DNA from: Paenibacillus pectinilyticus
Lineage (GTDB): Bacteria > Bacillota > Bacilli > Paenibacillales > NBRC-103111
Length of the DNA: 64,000 nucleotides
Reading direction: 5' to 3'
NCBI RefSeq assembly: GCF_001700435.1
Contig: NZ_LYPC01000023.1
Location: 32,615-96,614 of the forward strand
Below are positions 24,233-33,030 of the stretch, piece after piece; positions within the stretch are counted from its first letter, which is position 1, and each line of letters begins with the position of its first letter. A program made the position numbers and the translations under genes. The notes beneath the pieces were generated by a model. The model worked only from the letters and a program-made list of their open reading frames with translations. It searched no databases and was not told the DNA's origin.

Positions 24233-26095
24233 GTGAAAAATCGGCTCTATATTGGCGGATATGCAGTCGTGGCTATACTCGTAAGCATCTTAGTAAAGCC
24301 TTATGCGACTTGGATTTGTCTCTTGGGCGCACTTGTGCTTCTTTACTTCTTATATGGTAAAAAGACGCAGCAACAACCTATTCCAAAAGAATTGCCTCGG
24401 GATCACGCCTATTTAAGTGTGTTGGATTCCTTATTTGAGCATAATCCGAATGCGATCGGGATCTTTAATGAAGAAGGCCGGTTCATTCGAATGAACCAAG
24501 CGGCGGAATCGATTTTAGGCTACTCGGCCTCGGAGCTTCTGCATCAACCCTTCACGAACATCGTGACAGAAGAACAGTTGAGACGAACAGAGCGGCATCT
24601 GGAGCAAAGCGGCAACGGGAAGCCCTATACCTTTGAGACTTCCGTCCATCATCAGCGCGGATATCGGGTTGATTTGCATGTGACTGCGGTTCCTGTTGAT
24701 ATTCATCACCATACCAAAGGGAACATTCTGATTTGTCAGGATGTGACGGAACGGAAACGTGGGGATGAACAAGTCCGTTATATGGCTTATTACGATGATA
24801 TGACCGGGCTCCCGAATCGAAGATTATTTCGAGATCATCTGAATGAACGTCTTCTCCAATGCAAAGCAGATGGACATAAAGTTGCGGTGTTTTACTTAGA
24901 CATTGATCGCTTTAAGCTGGTGAATGATAGCTTCGGCCACGATTATGGCAACATGCTGCTGCTGCAGCTTGCTGAACGGTTCACTCGTATTGTAACCGAA
25001 GACGATTTCCTTGCTCGAACGGAAGGGGATGAATTCGCCTTCTTCTATTCGAATGTGGAGGATGCGAACGATGTTATCAGCGTGATTGCTGAGATCAATC
25101 GTGTGCTGGAAAAACCATTTCTCCTAGAACAATATGAACTGCATGTGACGTCCAGCATCGGTGTCGCGATCTCGTCAGAAGATTCGGATGAAGCCGAAAC
25201 GTTGATGAAATACGCAGATATCGCGCTTGCACGGGCCAAAGAAAAGGGCAGAAATGATTATCAGATTTTCAATACGGATATGAAGTCTGTTTCCATTAAT
25301 CGCCTGCGACTCGAGAATGAATTGCGCAGAGCGCTAGTCAATGAAGAATTCGAACTTTTCTATCAACCTCAAGTCGATATTGGATCAGCTAGAATTGTAG
25401 GCGTTGAAGCGTTAATTAGGTGGCGTCATCCGGAAAAGGGTTTGGTCATGCCGAATTACTTTATTCCATTAGCCGAAGAAAGTGGACTGATTGTTCCGAT
25501 AGGCGAATGGGTACTCCGCGCGGCCTGCAAACAGAATAAAGCTTGGCAGTCCGAAGGTCATCCTGCGATCCCGATCTCCGTGAATTTATCCGTGCGACAG
25601 TTTTTCCAGCATAACTTGAAAGGGAAAATCAGCCACGTGTTAGAACAGACGGGGTTGGATCCACAATATTTGGAACTAGAAATTACGGAAAGCATGACGA
25701 TGGACGTTGATCATGCGATTCAATCGCTGCTTGAGTTGAAAGAACTTGGCGTGAATGTCAGTATCGATGATTTCGGTACGGGGTATAGCTCGCTGTACTA
25801 CTTGAAAAAGTTCCCAATTGATAAGCTGAAGATTGACCGCTCATTCGTACGAGATATTATGGTGGATCCGAATGACGCGGCCATTGTTGCAACGATTATC
25901 GCAATGACGCATCACTTGAACTTGAAGGTGATCGCCGAAGGCGTAGAGACCGAAGATCAACTGCAATTCCTATTTCAGAATCGCTGCAACGAAGTACAGG
26001 GCTATTGGTTCAGTCCGCCCGTTGCGAAAGACGATCTAGAGCATATGCTTAGAAATGGTATAGCCGCTGCGTCAATAGCCGCATCCGGCGAATAA
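24233..26095 (+). CDS. Membrane PAS-GGDEF-EAL cyclic-di-GMP protein
   Basis: A 620-residue protein. Two N-terminal TM helices (about 5-45) are followed by a PAS domain (about 65-175), a GGDEF domain (about 185-345) and an EAL domain (about 360-610). The GGDEF signature reads TEGDEF (first Gly to Glu), so cyclase activity is doubtful. The EAL domain keeps EALIRW, ITES, DDFGTGYSS, KIDRSF and AEGVET and looks like an active phosphodiesterase. It therefore probably degrades cyclic-di-GMP at the membrane in response to a PAS signal. The start is GTG 24233, with AAGGAGG 7 nt upstream. It is monocistronic, bounded by terminators. Confidence 0.9.
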   Translation: MKNRLYIGGYAVVAILVSILVKPYATWICLLGALVLLYFLYGKKTQQQPIPKELPRDHAYLSVLDSLFEHNPNAIGIFNEEGRFIRMNQAAESILGYSASELLHQPFTNIVTEEQLRRTERHLEQSGNGKPYTFETSVHHQRGYRVDLHVTAVPVDIHHHTKGNILICQDVTERKRGDEQVRYMAYYDDMTGLPNRRLFRDHLNERLLQCKADGHKVAVFYLDIDRFKLVNDSFGHDYGNMLLLQLAERFTRIVTEDDFLARTEGDEFAFFYSNVEDANDVISVIAEINRVLEKPFLLEQYELHVTSSIGVAISSEDSDEAETLMKYADIALARAKEKGRNDYQIFNTDMKSVSINRLRLENELRRALVNEEFELFYQPQVDIGSARIVGVEALIRWRHPEKGLVMPNYFIPLAEESGLIVPIGEWVLRAACKQNKAWQSEGHPAIPISVNLSVRQFFQHNLKGKISHVLEQTGLDPQYLELEITESMTMDVDHAIQSLLELKELGVNVSIDDFGTGYSSLYYLKKFPIDKLKIDRSFVRDIMVDPNDAAIVATIIAMTHHLNLKVIAEGVETEDQLQFLFQNRCNEVQGYWFSPPVAKDDLEHMLRNGIAAASIAASGE

Positions 26096-26096
26096 T

Positions 26097-26136
26097 AAAA
26101 GGTACCTTTGCTGATCGTCAGCAAAGGTACCTTTTT
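26097..26136. terminator. Bidirectional intrinsic terminator
   Basis: A perfect 18-bp stem (AAAAGGTACCTTTGCTGA and its complement) with loop TCG and poly-A/poly-T flanks lies between two convergent genes. Confidence 0.93.
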
Positions 26137-26137
26137 C

Positions 26138-26650
26138 TCAATTAAATGTTTCGTAATCTTCGATCTCGTTCAACTTAAATAAATATACTTTCTTCTCGTC
26201 GACGTGATAAACAGTGACATTCTGACTGCTCCCGTCAAAATTCAAGATGCGACAGGGCAGACTGAGCTTGATGCCTTGCGCTTTAATGACCGTCAAACGG
26301 ATTAACGTATTGCCAGCTTTAAATTTCTCGAGCTGCTCCACAATGTTAGAGGCTGCTTCCGAACTTGTCACTCGCTTCGCCAATGGAACTGCCGAAGGAG
26401 CGGGAGCTGGCGGAGGAGCTGTGGGCTTCTTACTTGTATGTATGGAAGGAAGGCTTTCAGGTTTCTTGTTGAGTTCAATTAGCTGCCCAAGCCCAATACC
26501 TTTAAGAATTTGATAATCTTTGACGCTGTCTACATTTAACAAGTGAAGGAGCTTTTCCATTGCAAGGCCATTAGTTGTTTCTTCAATTAAAATCTCTACG
26601 GTGAATAAATGTCCACTCTTCGGACTTATGTTTGAATCCCGTTGGCTCAT
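26138..26650 (-). CDS. Hypothetical protein with Pro/Ala linker and small beta domain
   Basis: A 170-residue cytosolic protein with no assigned function. A ~70-residue N-terminal part is followed by a Pro/Ala linker (KKPTAPPPAPAPSAVP) and a C-terminal beta-rich domain (about 105-170). The strand pattern of that domain, LIRLTVIKAQGIKLSLPCRILNFDG, loosely resembles an Sm/Hfq-like or SH3-like barrel, but this is impression only. It is convergent with the GGDEF-EAL gene and shares its terminator. Confidence 0.6.
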   Translation of the reverse strand: MSQRDSNISPKSGHLFTVEILIEETTNGLAMEKLLHLLNVDSVKDYQILKGIGLGQLIELNKKPESLPSIHTSKKPTAPPPAPAPSAVPLAKRVTSSEAASNIVEQLEKFKAGNTLIRLTVIKAQGIKLSLPCRILNFDGSSQNVTVYHVDEKKVYLFKLNEIEDYETFN

Positions 26651-26855
26651 ATGGCCTCCTTACCGCACTGAAATCGCACTTATATGTACTATATCACGAT
26701 ATCACAATCAAATGTAGATCCTCTTTCACAAAAGGTTTTGCAGCAGGTAATATTTGTATTGCCTCCTATTCCAGGGAGAAGTACTATGGTCTTAGTGAAC
26801 TTCCTCTCGGTATCTGTGACGGTTGGAAAATCAAATGACAGAAGGAGGAATCGGA

Positions 26856-27044
26856 TTGGAAGAAGATGCAGCAGCAAGAGAAGCGTTGCGATTAAAGTTA
26901 ATTGAAGCGGAAGTCAGCCTTAAATTAGCAGAGGAAGAATATGAACAATTTCGAGAACAATTAAAGAGATATGAAGATACCATTAAGGAGCAGAAGGAAA
27001 CCATACGGGTGATAAAAGCCAATACGGGACTGCACCTCCAATAA
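26856..27044 (+). CDS. Small coiled-coil protein
   Basis: A 62-residue, highly charged, all-helical peptide with heptad-like spacing (LKLIEAEVSLKLAEEEYEQF, then EQLKRYEDTIKEQKETI). No domain is recognised. The start is TTG 26856, because AAGGAGG lies 7 nt upstream; an in-frame TTG at 26823 lacks a ribosome site. The gene is followed 39 bp later by a small membrane zinc-ribbon protein gene. Confidence 0.6.
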   Translation: MEEDAAAREALRLKLIEAEVSLKLAEEEYEQFREQLKRYEDTIKEQKETIRVIKANTGLHLQ

Positions 27045-27083
27045 AGCTTTGAAGTAAAATAAATGGCATAAGGAAGGTGAACT

Positions 27084-27359
27084 ATGAAATGGATTGTACT
27101 CGTTGTCATCCTACTTCTTGTCCTTCTTTTGGTTTATAAATTTACTTTGAAAATGAAGGATAAGGTTGAGACGAATAAGGTTATTAACATGTCGTTGCAG
27201 CGCCGTAAAAAGTCTCAAAGCATTAATAAGCAAACGTGCTCCTATTGCCGTAAAAAAGAAAAGAAGTTGTCCTTCTATGCCGATGAGCAAGGAAGAGTCG
27301 TTGGTGTTTGCAAGGTGTGTCAACCGCAAGCCGAACGGAGAGCGCTCAGAAGGCTCTGA
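27084..27359 (+). CDS. Small membrane-anchored zinc-ribbon protein
   Basis: A 91-residue protein. One N-terminal TM helix (about 3-23) is followed by a basic segment and a treble-clef or zinc-ribbon-like knuckle, CSYCRKKE...CKVCQP (two CxxC pairs 24 residues apart). The C-terminus is basic. The function is unknown. GGAAGGTGA precedes the ATG. Confidence 0.65.
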   Translation: MKWIVLVVILLLVLLLVYKFTLKMKDKVETNKVINMSLQRRKKSQSINKQTCSYCRKKEKKLSFYADEQGRVVGVCKVCQPQAERRALRRL

Positions 27360-27454
27360 ATAGAAAAAATACATAATCTTTACAACGATGTCACACCGTA
27401 CTAGCCGCGGGCGCATATACTACCGTAAGACTGCGAAGAGGAGCTGTGCAGAGT

Positions 27455-27757
27455 ATGATGCGCGTAGAACCCATTCTTCTTGAAGGACATACAGCAATCG
27501 CGATAGAGGTTAAATTGCCAAAGACAACCTTGCTAGTGGTGACAACGGATAAAGGTTATATTATGTGTGGAGCCCTTGACGTGGGACTTCTCAACGAGCG
27601 ATTAAGTGACAGGAATATTGTAGCGGCACGCGCAACCGGGGTTCGCACGATTGAAGAGCTCCTGGAAGCACCGCTTGAATCGGTGACGTATACGGCGGAA
27701 GACTTAGGCATTGTGGCGGGTATGACAGGCAGGGAAGCAATTTTGAAAATGATGTGA
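27455..27757 (+). CDS. YunC-type DUF1805 protein
   Basis: A 100-residue protein matching DUF1805/YunC: HTAIAIEVKLPKTTLLVVTTDKGYIMCGALDVGLLNE and IVAARATGVRTIEELLEAPLESVT. B. subtilis YunC has a known fold, but its function is not established. I choose ATG 27455, with GAGGAG about 11 nt upstream; the in-frame GTG at 27446 is too close to the ribosome site. A terminator follows directly. Confidence 0.8.
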   Translation: MMRVEPILLEGHTAIAIEVKLPKTTLLVVTTDKGYIMCGALDVGLLNERLSDRNIVAARATGVRTIEELLEAPLESVTYTAEDLGIVAGMTGREAILKMM

Positions 27758-27778
27758 ACAGTTTCATGATCTGTGGAG

Positions 27779-27811
27779 CACTTGGGTTTATTAGACCTAA
27801 GTGTTTTTTTC
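27779..27811 (+). terminator. Intrinsic terminator
   Basis: CACTTGGGT (27779-27787) pairs with ACCTAAGTG (27795-27803) with one mismatch, followed by a long T-run. Confidence 0.85.
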
Positions 27812-27919
27812 TTTTGGGCATAAGAACAAACAAGCTATATAAATGTTGTGCATAGAAATGAAAATGCATAAAAATACACTTTTCCTGCAATTTCCACGGA
27901 TATTTGTAGCTTGTAGGTG

Positions 27920-27948
27920 TTGTCATTTTATTGACCAAGTGTTAATAT
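27920..27948 (+). promoter_or_regulatory. Probable promoter of the amino acid ABC operon
   Basis: TTGTCA (27920-27925), a 17-nt spacer and TAATAT (27943-27948) lie about 38 bp upstream of the GTG start of the binding protein. It is a moderate match to sigma-A consensus. Confidence 0.45.
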
Positions 27949-27985
27949 ATGAAACGTCCATTACATAGAACGGGGGAATTCAATA

Positions 27986-28774
27986 GTGAAAAAGGTCATA
28001 TTTTCAGTTGTAGCAGCAGCTTTGGTTTTGACAATGACAGCTTGTGGAGCAAAAGACAGCGGTGGCACAAAAGTAAAATTTGCAACAGATGCCGCTTATG
28101 CACCGATGGAATTCATGGATAAAGATAAGGTATCTGGTTTTGATATTGACTTCGTTGGAGAAGTGATGAAAGAAGCAGGTCTTGCCTATAGTGTGACGAA
28201 CACAGGTTGGGATACAATGTTGACGAGTGTTCAACAAGGTAAAGAGTATCAAGCAGGGATTTCCAGCGTGTCGATTACAGATGAGCGTAAACAAACTTAT
28301 GATTATTCGGCTCCTTATTTTGAATCCACGAACATGATTCTTGTTAAAGAAGGCAGCCCGATCAAAAGCGCCGCGGATCTGAAAGATAAGAAAGTAGCGG
28401 TTCAAATTTCGACGACAGCGGATACGCTAATGACGAAAATCATGGGTTCCGATAACAAGTCTTTGAAACGTATGGACAACAACACATTGGCATTACTCGA
28501 ACTTGAGAACAACGGTGTAGACGCAGTTGTTGCTGATATTGCTATCATTCGTGAATATGTAAAAAATAATCCAAATAAAAAACTCGTTTCCATCGCAGAT
28601 CCAAAAAACTTTGATTCTGAGTACTACGGCATTTTGCTTCCAAAAGGCAGTGACCTCAAAGCGAAGATTGATCCTGCGATCAAGAAAGTGATTGAGAACG
28701 GCACGTACGCGACCGTATACAAAAAGTGGTTCGGTCAAGAGCCAGATACGAAGAAGTTGCTCGATCAAAAATAA
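27986..28774 (+). CDS. Polar amino acid ABC transporter substrate-binding lipoprotein
   Basis: A 262-residue SBP_bac_3 lipoprotein with lipobox TMTAC. Family motifs are FATDAAYAPMEFMDKDKVSGFDIDF near the N-terminus, SITDERKQTYDYSAPYF in the hinge region and a KKWFGQ C-terminus. It captures an amino acid (glutamine, basic or cystine-type) for the downstream permease and ATPase; the exact ligand is unknown. The start is GTG 27986 with GGGGGA about 9 nt upstream. A strong hairpin follows within the operon. Confidence 0.9.
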   Translation: MKKVIFSVVAAALVLTMTACGAKDSGGTKVKFATDAAYAPMEFMDKDKVSGFDIDFVGEVMKEAGLAYSVTNTGWDTMLTSVQQGKEYQAGISSVSITDERKQTYDYSAPYFESTNMILVKEGSPIKSAADLKDKKVAVQISTTADTLMTKIMGSDNKSLKRMDNNTLALLELENNGVDAVVADIAIIREYVKNNPNKKLVSIADPKNFDSEYYGILLPKGSDLKAKIDPAIKKVIENGTYATVYKKWFGQEPDTKKLLDQK

Positions 28775-28779
28775 AATTC

Positions 28780-28818
28780 AAAAGCATGCGTAATGTAACC
28801 TTGCGCATGCTTTTATTC
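28780..28818 (+). terminator. Intra-operon hairpin / partial terminator
   Basis: AAAAGCATGCG (28780-28790) pairs perfectly with CGCATGCTTTT (28804-28814). It probably gives more binding-protein mRNA than permease/ATPase mRNA. Confidence 0.75.
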
Positions 28819-28855
28819 TGTGAGTAGCACAATAATTAAAGGAAGGAAGTGTGGA

Positions 28856-29503
28856 ATGGATTTTCGCTGGGATATTATTCTTGATTACTTGCCCTTGCTG
28901 CTGAAAGGTACGTTATGGACGATTGGTATTTCCATTCTCTCCATTTGTTTCGGGTCCGTATTAGGGCTGGCAGTTGGTTTAGGTAAAATGTCACACCGCG
29001 GCTATCTGAGATGGCCAACTAGCATGTATGTTAACTTTTTCCGTGGCACACCGTTGCTCGTTCAAATATTACTTGTGCACTTCGGCGTCGTACCACTGAT
29101 TCTAGGGGAAACGAACCCGATCGTCGCTTCCATCGTTGCCTTATCCTTAAATTCAGCGGGGTATATGGCGGAGATTTTCCGGGCAGGTATTCAATCCATT
29201 GACAAAGGTCAAACGGAAGCGGCGCATTCCCTGGGCATGACGCATTTTCAAACGATGAAGTCGGTTGTTTTACCGCAAGCCATTAAGCGTATGATTCCAC
29301 CGTTCGGTAACGAATTTATTGTTTTGGTCAAAGATTCATCCTTGTTTGCTATTATCGCAGCACCTGAACTGATGTATTGGTCGAACGCGATGCGCAGCCA
29401 ATATTTCCGGGTATGGGAGCCATATCTAACAGCTGCACTTATTTATTTCATTTTAACCTACTCTCTTAGCAAGCTTCTCAGCTATATCGAAAGGAGAGTA
29501 TAA
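28856..29503 (+). CDS. Amino acid ABC transporter permease, His/Glu/Gln type
   Basis: A 215-residue HEQRo permease with about five membrane helices. [16 protein letters not shown] and the coupling loop [29 protein letters not shown] are the characteristic motifs. The start is ATG 28856 with GGAAGGAAGTG upstream. It is followed 2 bp later by the ATPase gene, so the two are translated together. Confidence 0.92.
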   Translation: MDFRWDIILDYLPLLLKGTLWTIGISILSICFGSVLGLAVGLGKMSHRGYLRWPTSMYVNFFRGTPLLVQILLVHFGVVPLILGETNPIVASIVALSLNSAGYMAEIFRAGIQSIDKGQTEAAHSLGMTHFQTMKSVVLPQAIKRMIPPFGNEFIVLVKDSSLFAIIAAPELMYWSNAMRSQYFRVWEPYLTAALIYFILTYSLSKLLSYIERRV

Positions 29504-29505
29504 CG

Positions 29506-30237
29506 ATGACGGCCATGATTGAAGTTCGTAATTTGAAAAAAGCATTCGGTGATAACGTCGTTTTGCGTGACATTAGCACGGATATTCAGCACCAAGAGGT
29601 GCTCGTTGTTATTGGACCTTCGGGTTCTGGGAAATCAACGTTCCTGCGTTGTTTGAACCTGTTAGAACAGCCGAATGGCGGTACAATTCATATCGAGGGC
29701 CGTAATCTGATGGATCCAGCGAATAAAATCAATGAGATCCGCATGGAATTGGGCATGGTGTTTCAACGGTTTCACCTCTTTCCGCATATGAAGGTGATTG
29801 ATAACATCATGTTGGCGCCGATGCAGGTTCGCAAATGGCCAGAGGAGAAAGCGCGGAAGAACGCTCTGGAGCTGCTCGCCAAGGTAGGACTTGCGGATAA
29901 AGCGAATGCGTTGCCTGACTCGCTATCCGGCGGTCAAGCACAGCGTGTGGCGATTGCCCGGGCCCTGGCTATGGAGCCGAAGATCATGTTGTTCGATGAG
30001 CCGACATCAGCTCTCGATCCTGAGATGGTTGGCGAAGTGCTCGCGGTAATGAAGCAATTAGCTAAAGAGGGGATGACGATGGTCGTCGTTACCCATGAAA
30101 TGGGCTTTGCTCGTGAAGTGGGCGACCGCGTTATGTTCATGGAGCAGGGTGTGATCGTTGAGGAAGGCAAGCCGCAGCAGATTTTTGAGCAACCGACGCA
30201 GGAACGAACGAAATCGTTTCTTTCGAAAGTTTTGTAG
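29506..30237 (+). CDS. Amino acid ABC transporter ATP-binding protein, GlnQ-type
   Basis: A 243-residue ATPase. Walker A is GPSGSGKS, the Q-loop is [10 protein letters not shown], the signature is LSGGQAQR, Walker B is IMLFDEP followed by the D-loop SALD, and the H-loop is VVVTHEM. Length and sequence match the GlnQ/ArtP/TcyC group. AAAGGAGAG precedes the ATG at 29506; ATG 29515 is a weaker alternative. It ends the operon, followed by a terminator. Confidence 0.93.
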   Translation: MTAMIEVRNLKKAFGDNVVLRDISTDIQHQEVLVVIGPSGSGKSTFLRCLNLLEQPNGGTIHIEGRNLMDPANKINEIRMELGMVFQRFHLFPHMKVIDNIMLAPMQVRKWPEEKARKNALELLAKVGLADKANALPDSLSGGQAQRVAIARALAMEPKIMLFDEPTSALDPEMVGEVLAVMKQLAKEGMTMVVVTHEMGFAREVGDRVMFMEQGVIVEEGKPQQIFEQPTQERTKSFLSKVL

Positions 30238-30253
30238 TTGAATGTAAATATAT

Positions 30254-30281
30254 GAGGGTCGCGCTGAGCGCGGCTCTTTTT
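30254..30281 (+). terminator. Intrinsic terminator of the amino acid ABC operon
   Basis: A GC-rich stem (AGGGTCGCGCT / AGCGCGGCTCT) with a tight loop is followed by TTTTT. Confidence 0.85.
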
Positions 30282-30351
30282 GTTATATCGATAATAGTTA
30301 GTTTTCGGCTCGATGGGGAAAATAATCTCAAAAGGGGCTGGTGTTGATTTT

Positions 30352-31131
30352 ATGAAAAAACGAGTAAATTTTCTATTCTTACTTCTTACACTTAGCAGTT
30401 TATTTGCATCTAAAGATGCGCAAGCCGAACAACCTAAGAAAGTGGTTGAACATTTTATCAATCATGTTATAAAAAATGAACATGATTTAGCTAGGTCATA
30501 TTTATTTGATACAAGGTTAGCGATTCCAGAGTTAAAAGAAACCACTGCGATTGGTAAATTCAACGTACTTACAACACCTCAAAAAAAAGATACTCAAGTC
30601 GTGGTAGCGTATTTTAAAGGTGAACCTGGCGGTGAACGAGTCGCATTCATATGGGAAATCATCGTTAGAGATGAAAAAATTTCATACATACAGGTTATTC
30701 ACGATGGTGCTAAGCCACTGCTGGAAGAAGCGAAATTGGTGAAGGAATATCAATTGAAGTATCACAGACGCGTATTGGTGCCCACGGAATTCCCAGCTGA
30801 GATTACTGGCTTTCATGGTTATATGACTGAAAAAAATGGAACGCTGCCTGAGACTCTAGATTTAGGATATGGCATGGAGTCTCTGCACAGCTACTTGCAC
30901 ATCGCGGTATTCCCTGTAACTGAGCATCTAGATCGATTTATTTGGAAAAACACCGAGATTCTCCAGCTAAAAGACGGAACAAAAGTGTTATATCATGCAA
31001 ACTTTGATTTGGGATATGAAATTCGTTTTCAGAAAGATGGTTTGAATTATAAATTAGCGGTAGGCAAGAAAAACTTAAGCAAAAAGTTTACAGTAGATGA
31101 TTTATTGAAAATCGCGGAATCTATGAAATAA
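30352..31131 (+). CDS. Secreted hypothetical protein
   Basis: A 259-residue protein with a signal peptide (KKRVNFLFLLLTLSSLF, cleavage near AQA) and no lipobox. The N-terminal half resembles small secreted NTF2/DUF-like domains. The C-terminal half (TEFPAEITGFHGYMTE and KFTVDDLLKIAESMK) has a beta-rich pattern like DUF4367-type anti-sigma or lipoprotein domains. I do not recognise it further. The start is ATG 30352, with AAAAGGGG about 14 nt upstream, which is rather far. Base composition is AT-richer than its neighbours. Confidence 0.65.
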   Translation: MKKRVNFLFLLLTLSSLFASKDAQAEQPKKVVEHFINHVIKNEHDLARSYLFDTRLAIPELKETTAIGKFNVLTTPQKKDTQVVVAYFKGEPGGERVAFIWEIIVRDEKISYIQVIHDGAKPLLEEAKLVKEYQLKYHRRVLVPTEFPAEITGFHGYMTEKNGTLPETLDLGYGMESLHSYLHIAVFPVTEHLDRFIWKNTEILQLKDGTKVLYHANFDLGYEIRFQKDGLNYKLAVGKKNLSKKFTVDDLLKIAESMK

Positions 31132-31176
31132 AGGCAGACTTGGACTGTCCATTTCATGTGAAGAAGCTATGCCCAA

Positions 31177-32343
31177 TTACTGCACTTCATAACCAATAAT
31201 AGAATCAAAACGGCGAATATAACCAGCATCAGATAAAGAAGCTAGAATCTTATTTCGGCCGTAGATAAGCAGCGGGTTCTCAAGTTGTACGATTCGTCCC
31301 ATGGACCGAGACATCCGTACGATCCGGTTAGTACGTGCCTTACGCTCTTTCTCATAGGCTAAAAGTGCAGACGGAATATCCGAATGCCGCAGGCACCTTG
31401 CCAGGACGATGGCATCTTCAATTGCCTGAGCGCCGCCTTGCCCTAAGTTCGGCAGCATTGGATGGGCTGCATCGCCGAGCAACGTCATTCTACCGGAACT
31501 CCACCTGCGTAAAGGGGGGCGGTCAAAGATAGGATGACCAAGAATGGTGGAGCCTTCAGTTGCTTCAATAGCAGACACGATCGGGCTGTACCAACCGTGA
31601 AATTGACGCAATAGTTCTGCCTTCCTCATTTCTATCGGCGGTATGTTCCCTTCAGGCGCATTAATTGCTGCAAACCAGAATAGACGGCCATTGCCGAGGC
31701 TGGAAAGTCCGAAACGTTTGCCGGGTCCCAGCGCCTCGAATCCCCCGCCATTATTTCCGTGGAGTGCCTCCTCCGTTGAACAGACACCTCTTAAAGCGAG
31801 ATACCCCGAGTAACGGACTGGATGTTGACCGAAAAGGTGTTCTCTTACGGCAGAGTGAATCCCATCTGCTCCGATAATAACATCGGCTTCCTCCTGAGTA
31901 CCATCTCCGAAAACAGCGATGGCTCCCTGGTCACTTTGTTTCCCATCAACCCACTGTTTATGGGTCTGAATCGTTGCTCTCTCACTTACGGCTTGCACAA
32001 GAATCGATTGCAGGTCAGCTCTATGGATGACATAGCTTTGCATGCCGTATAGTGCCGCTTGTTTGGCCGCTGGAAGACTTGTAATGACGGTGCCTTCCCA
32101 CGTTCGAATGTCAGCCTGAACGACTGGTGCCCCTACGTGTCTGACTGTTTCCCCAACGCCAAGAAGATCGAGTGCTTTCATCGCATTGGCAGCTAGCACA
32201 ATGCCGGCGCCGGCTTCTCTCAGTGATGTTGCCTTGTCGTAAACCAGTACTTGCCAACCCTCCAGCTGAAGAGACAAGGCCGTGCATAATCCACCGATTC
32301 CCGCCCCGACTACGATCGCTTTCCGTTTCGATCCTGTGCTCAT
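31177..32343 (-). CDS. FAD-dependent monooxygenase (UbiH/HpxO/PHBH-type)
   Basis: A 388-residue flavoprotein hydroxylase. The FAD GxGxxG motif is VVGAGIGGLCTALSL, the DG motif is GADGIHSAVR and the GD motif is LGDAAHPMLPNLGQGGAQAIEDA. The pattern is close to HpxO urate hydroxylase, zeaxanthin epoxidase and salicylate hydroxylase-type enzymes; the substrate is unknown. The start is ATG 32343, with GGAGGT 8 nt upstream, and 33 upstream in-frame residues are discarded. It is divergent from a MarR gene and an MFS gene across a shared promoter-operator region, forming a plausible detoxification or efflux module. Confidence 0.87.
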   Translation of the reverse strand: MSTGSKRKAIVVGAGIGGLCTALSLQLEGWQVLVYDKATSLREAGAGIVLAANAMKALDLLGVGETVRHVGAPVVQADIRTWEGTVITSLPAAKQAALYGMQSYVIHRADLQSILVQAVSERATIQTHKQWVDGKQSDQGAIAVFGDGTQEEADVIIGADGIHSAVREHLFGQHPVRYSGYLALRGVCSTEEALHGNNGGGFEALGPGKRFGLSSLGNGRLFWFAAINAPEGNIPPIEMRKAELLRQFHGWYSPIVSAIEATEGSTILGHPIFDRPPLRRWSSGRMTLLGDAAHPMLPNLGQGGAQAIEDAIVLARCLRHSDIPSALLAYEKERKARTNRIVRMSRSMGRIVQLENPLLIYGRNKILASLSDAGYIRRFDSIIGYEVQ

Positions 32344-32467
32344 ATGTAGAACCTCCAACTTCATTCGTTTCGCGCTACCCAATGTAGACTCATCATAACA
32401 AGACGGAGGGCTGCTGACCACCCCAAATGAACCATGCATCATTGCAGATCAGAAGACCTTGATGACC

Positions 32468-32510
32468 TTGACAGAATTGGTTGTCTAGCATATAGTTGTC
32501 TAAACAACTA
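32468..32510 (+). promoter_or_regulatory. Sigma-A promoter overlapped by a MarR-type operator
   Basis: TTGACA (32468-32473), a 17-nt spacer and TATAGT (32491-32496) give 11/12 consensus positions. A perfect inverted repeat TAGTTGT-CTAA-ACAACTA (32493-32510) covers the -10 and the start point. A further TTGTCTA half-site lies at 32481. This fits autorepression by the MarR protein encoded immediately downstream, and possibly repression of the divergent monooxygenase. Confidence 0.8.
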
Positions 32511-32530
32511 ATTTCGAAGGGGCATCAAAC

Positions 32531-32992
32531 ATGTCAATCGAATCTAACATGCTGCCGATCGGATTTGCGATGGGCGTTACATACCGCAAGCTGTCGGCCT
32601 TGTTTCAACAACGGCTGAGCGCACATGGCATAACGCCGGAGCAATGGTCTGCGTTGTATCATATTGATTGCGCTCAAGGCTTGATCCAGCGTGAAATCGC
32701 TGAACGGACCAGTAAGGACAAGCCAACGACGACGCGGATTTTGGACCATTTGGAGAAGAAGGGACTTATCTATAAGAAAGCGGGCGATCGTGATCGACGA
32801 TCATTTCTCGTATATAGTACGGAGCTTGGACAAGAGGTCATCCGCGTCACTACCCCGATCGAAGACAGTATGACGGCGGAAGTAAAAGCATGCATGTCGG
32901 AAGAGGAGTATGCCATCATGATGGACTTGCTGCTGCGTATTCAACGGCATATCGGCGGAAAGCTCGGACATACGGAGCAAGTCGAAGACTAA
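32531..32992 (+). CDS. MarR-family transcriptional regulator
   Basis: A 153-residue MarR protein. The winged helix-turn-helix contains QREIAERTSKDKPTTTRILDHLEKKGLIYKKAGDRDRRSFLVYSTELG. It has one Cys in the middle and another near the C-terminus. GAAGGGG lies just upstream of the ATG. It sits between a divergent FAD monooxygenase and a downstream MFS efflux gene and has its own palindromic operator, so it probably senses a small aromatic or toxic compound and controls both. Confidence 0.88.
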   Translation: MSIESNMLPIGFAMGVTYRKLSALFQQRLSAHGITPEQWSALYHIDCAQGLIQREIAERTSKDKPTTTRILDHLEKKGLIYKKAGDRDRRSFLVYSTELGQEVIRVTTPIEDSMTAEVKACMSEEEYAIMMDLLLRIQRHIGGKLGHTEQVED

Positions 32993-33030
32993 TACTATTG
33001 TCATATATTTTGATTGGAGATGAAGTTAAC

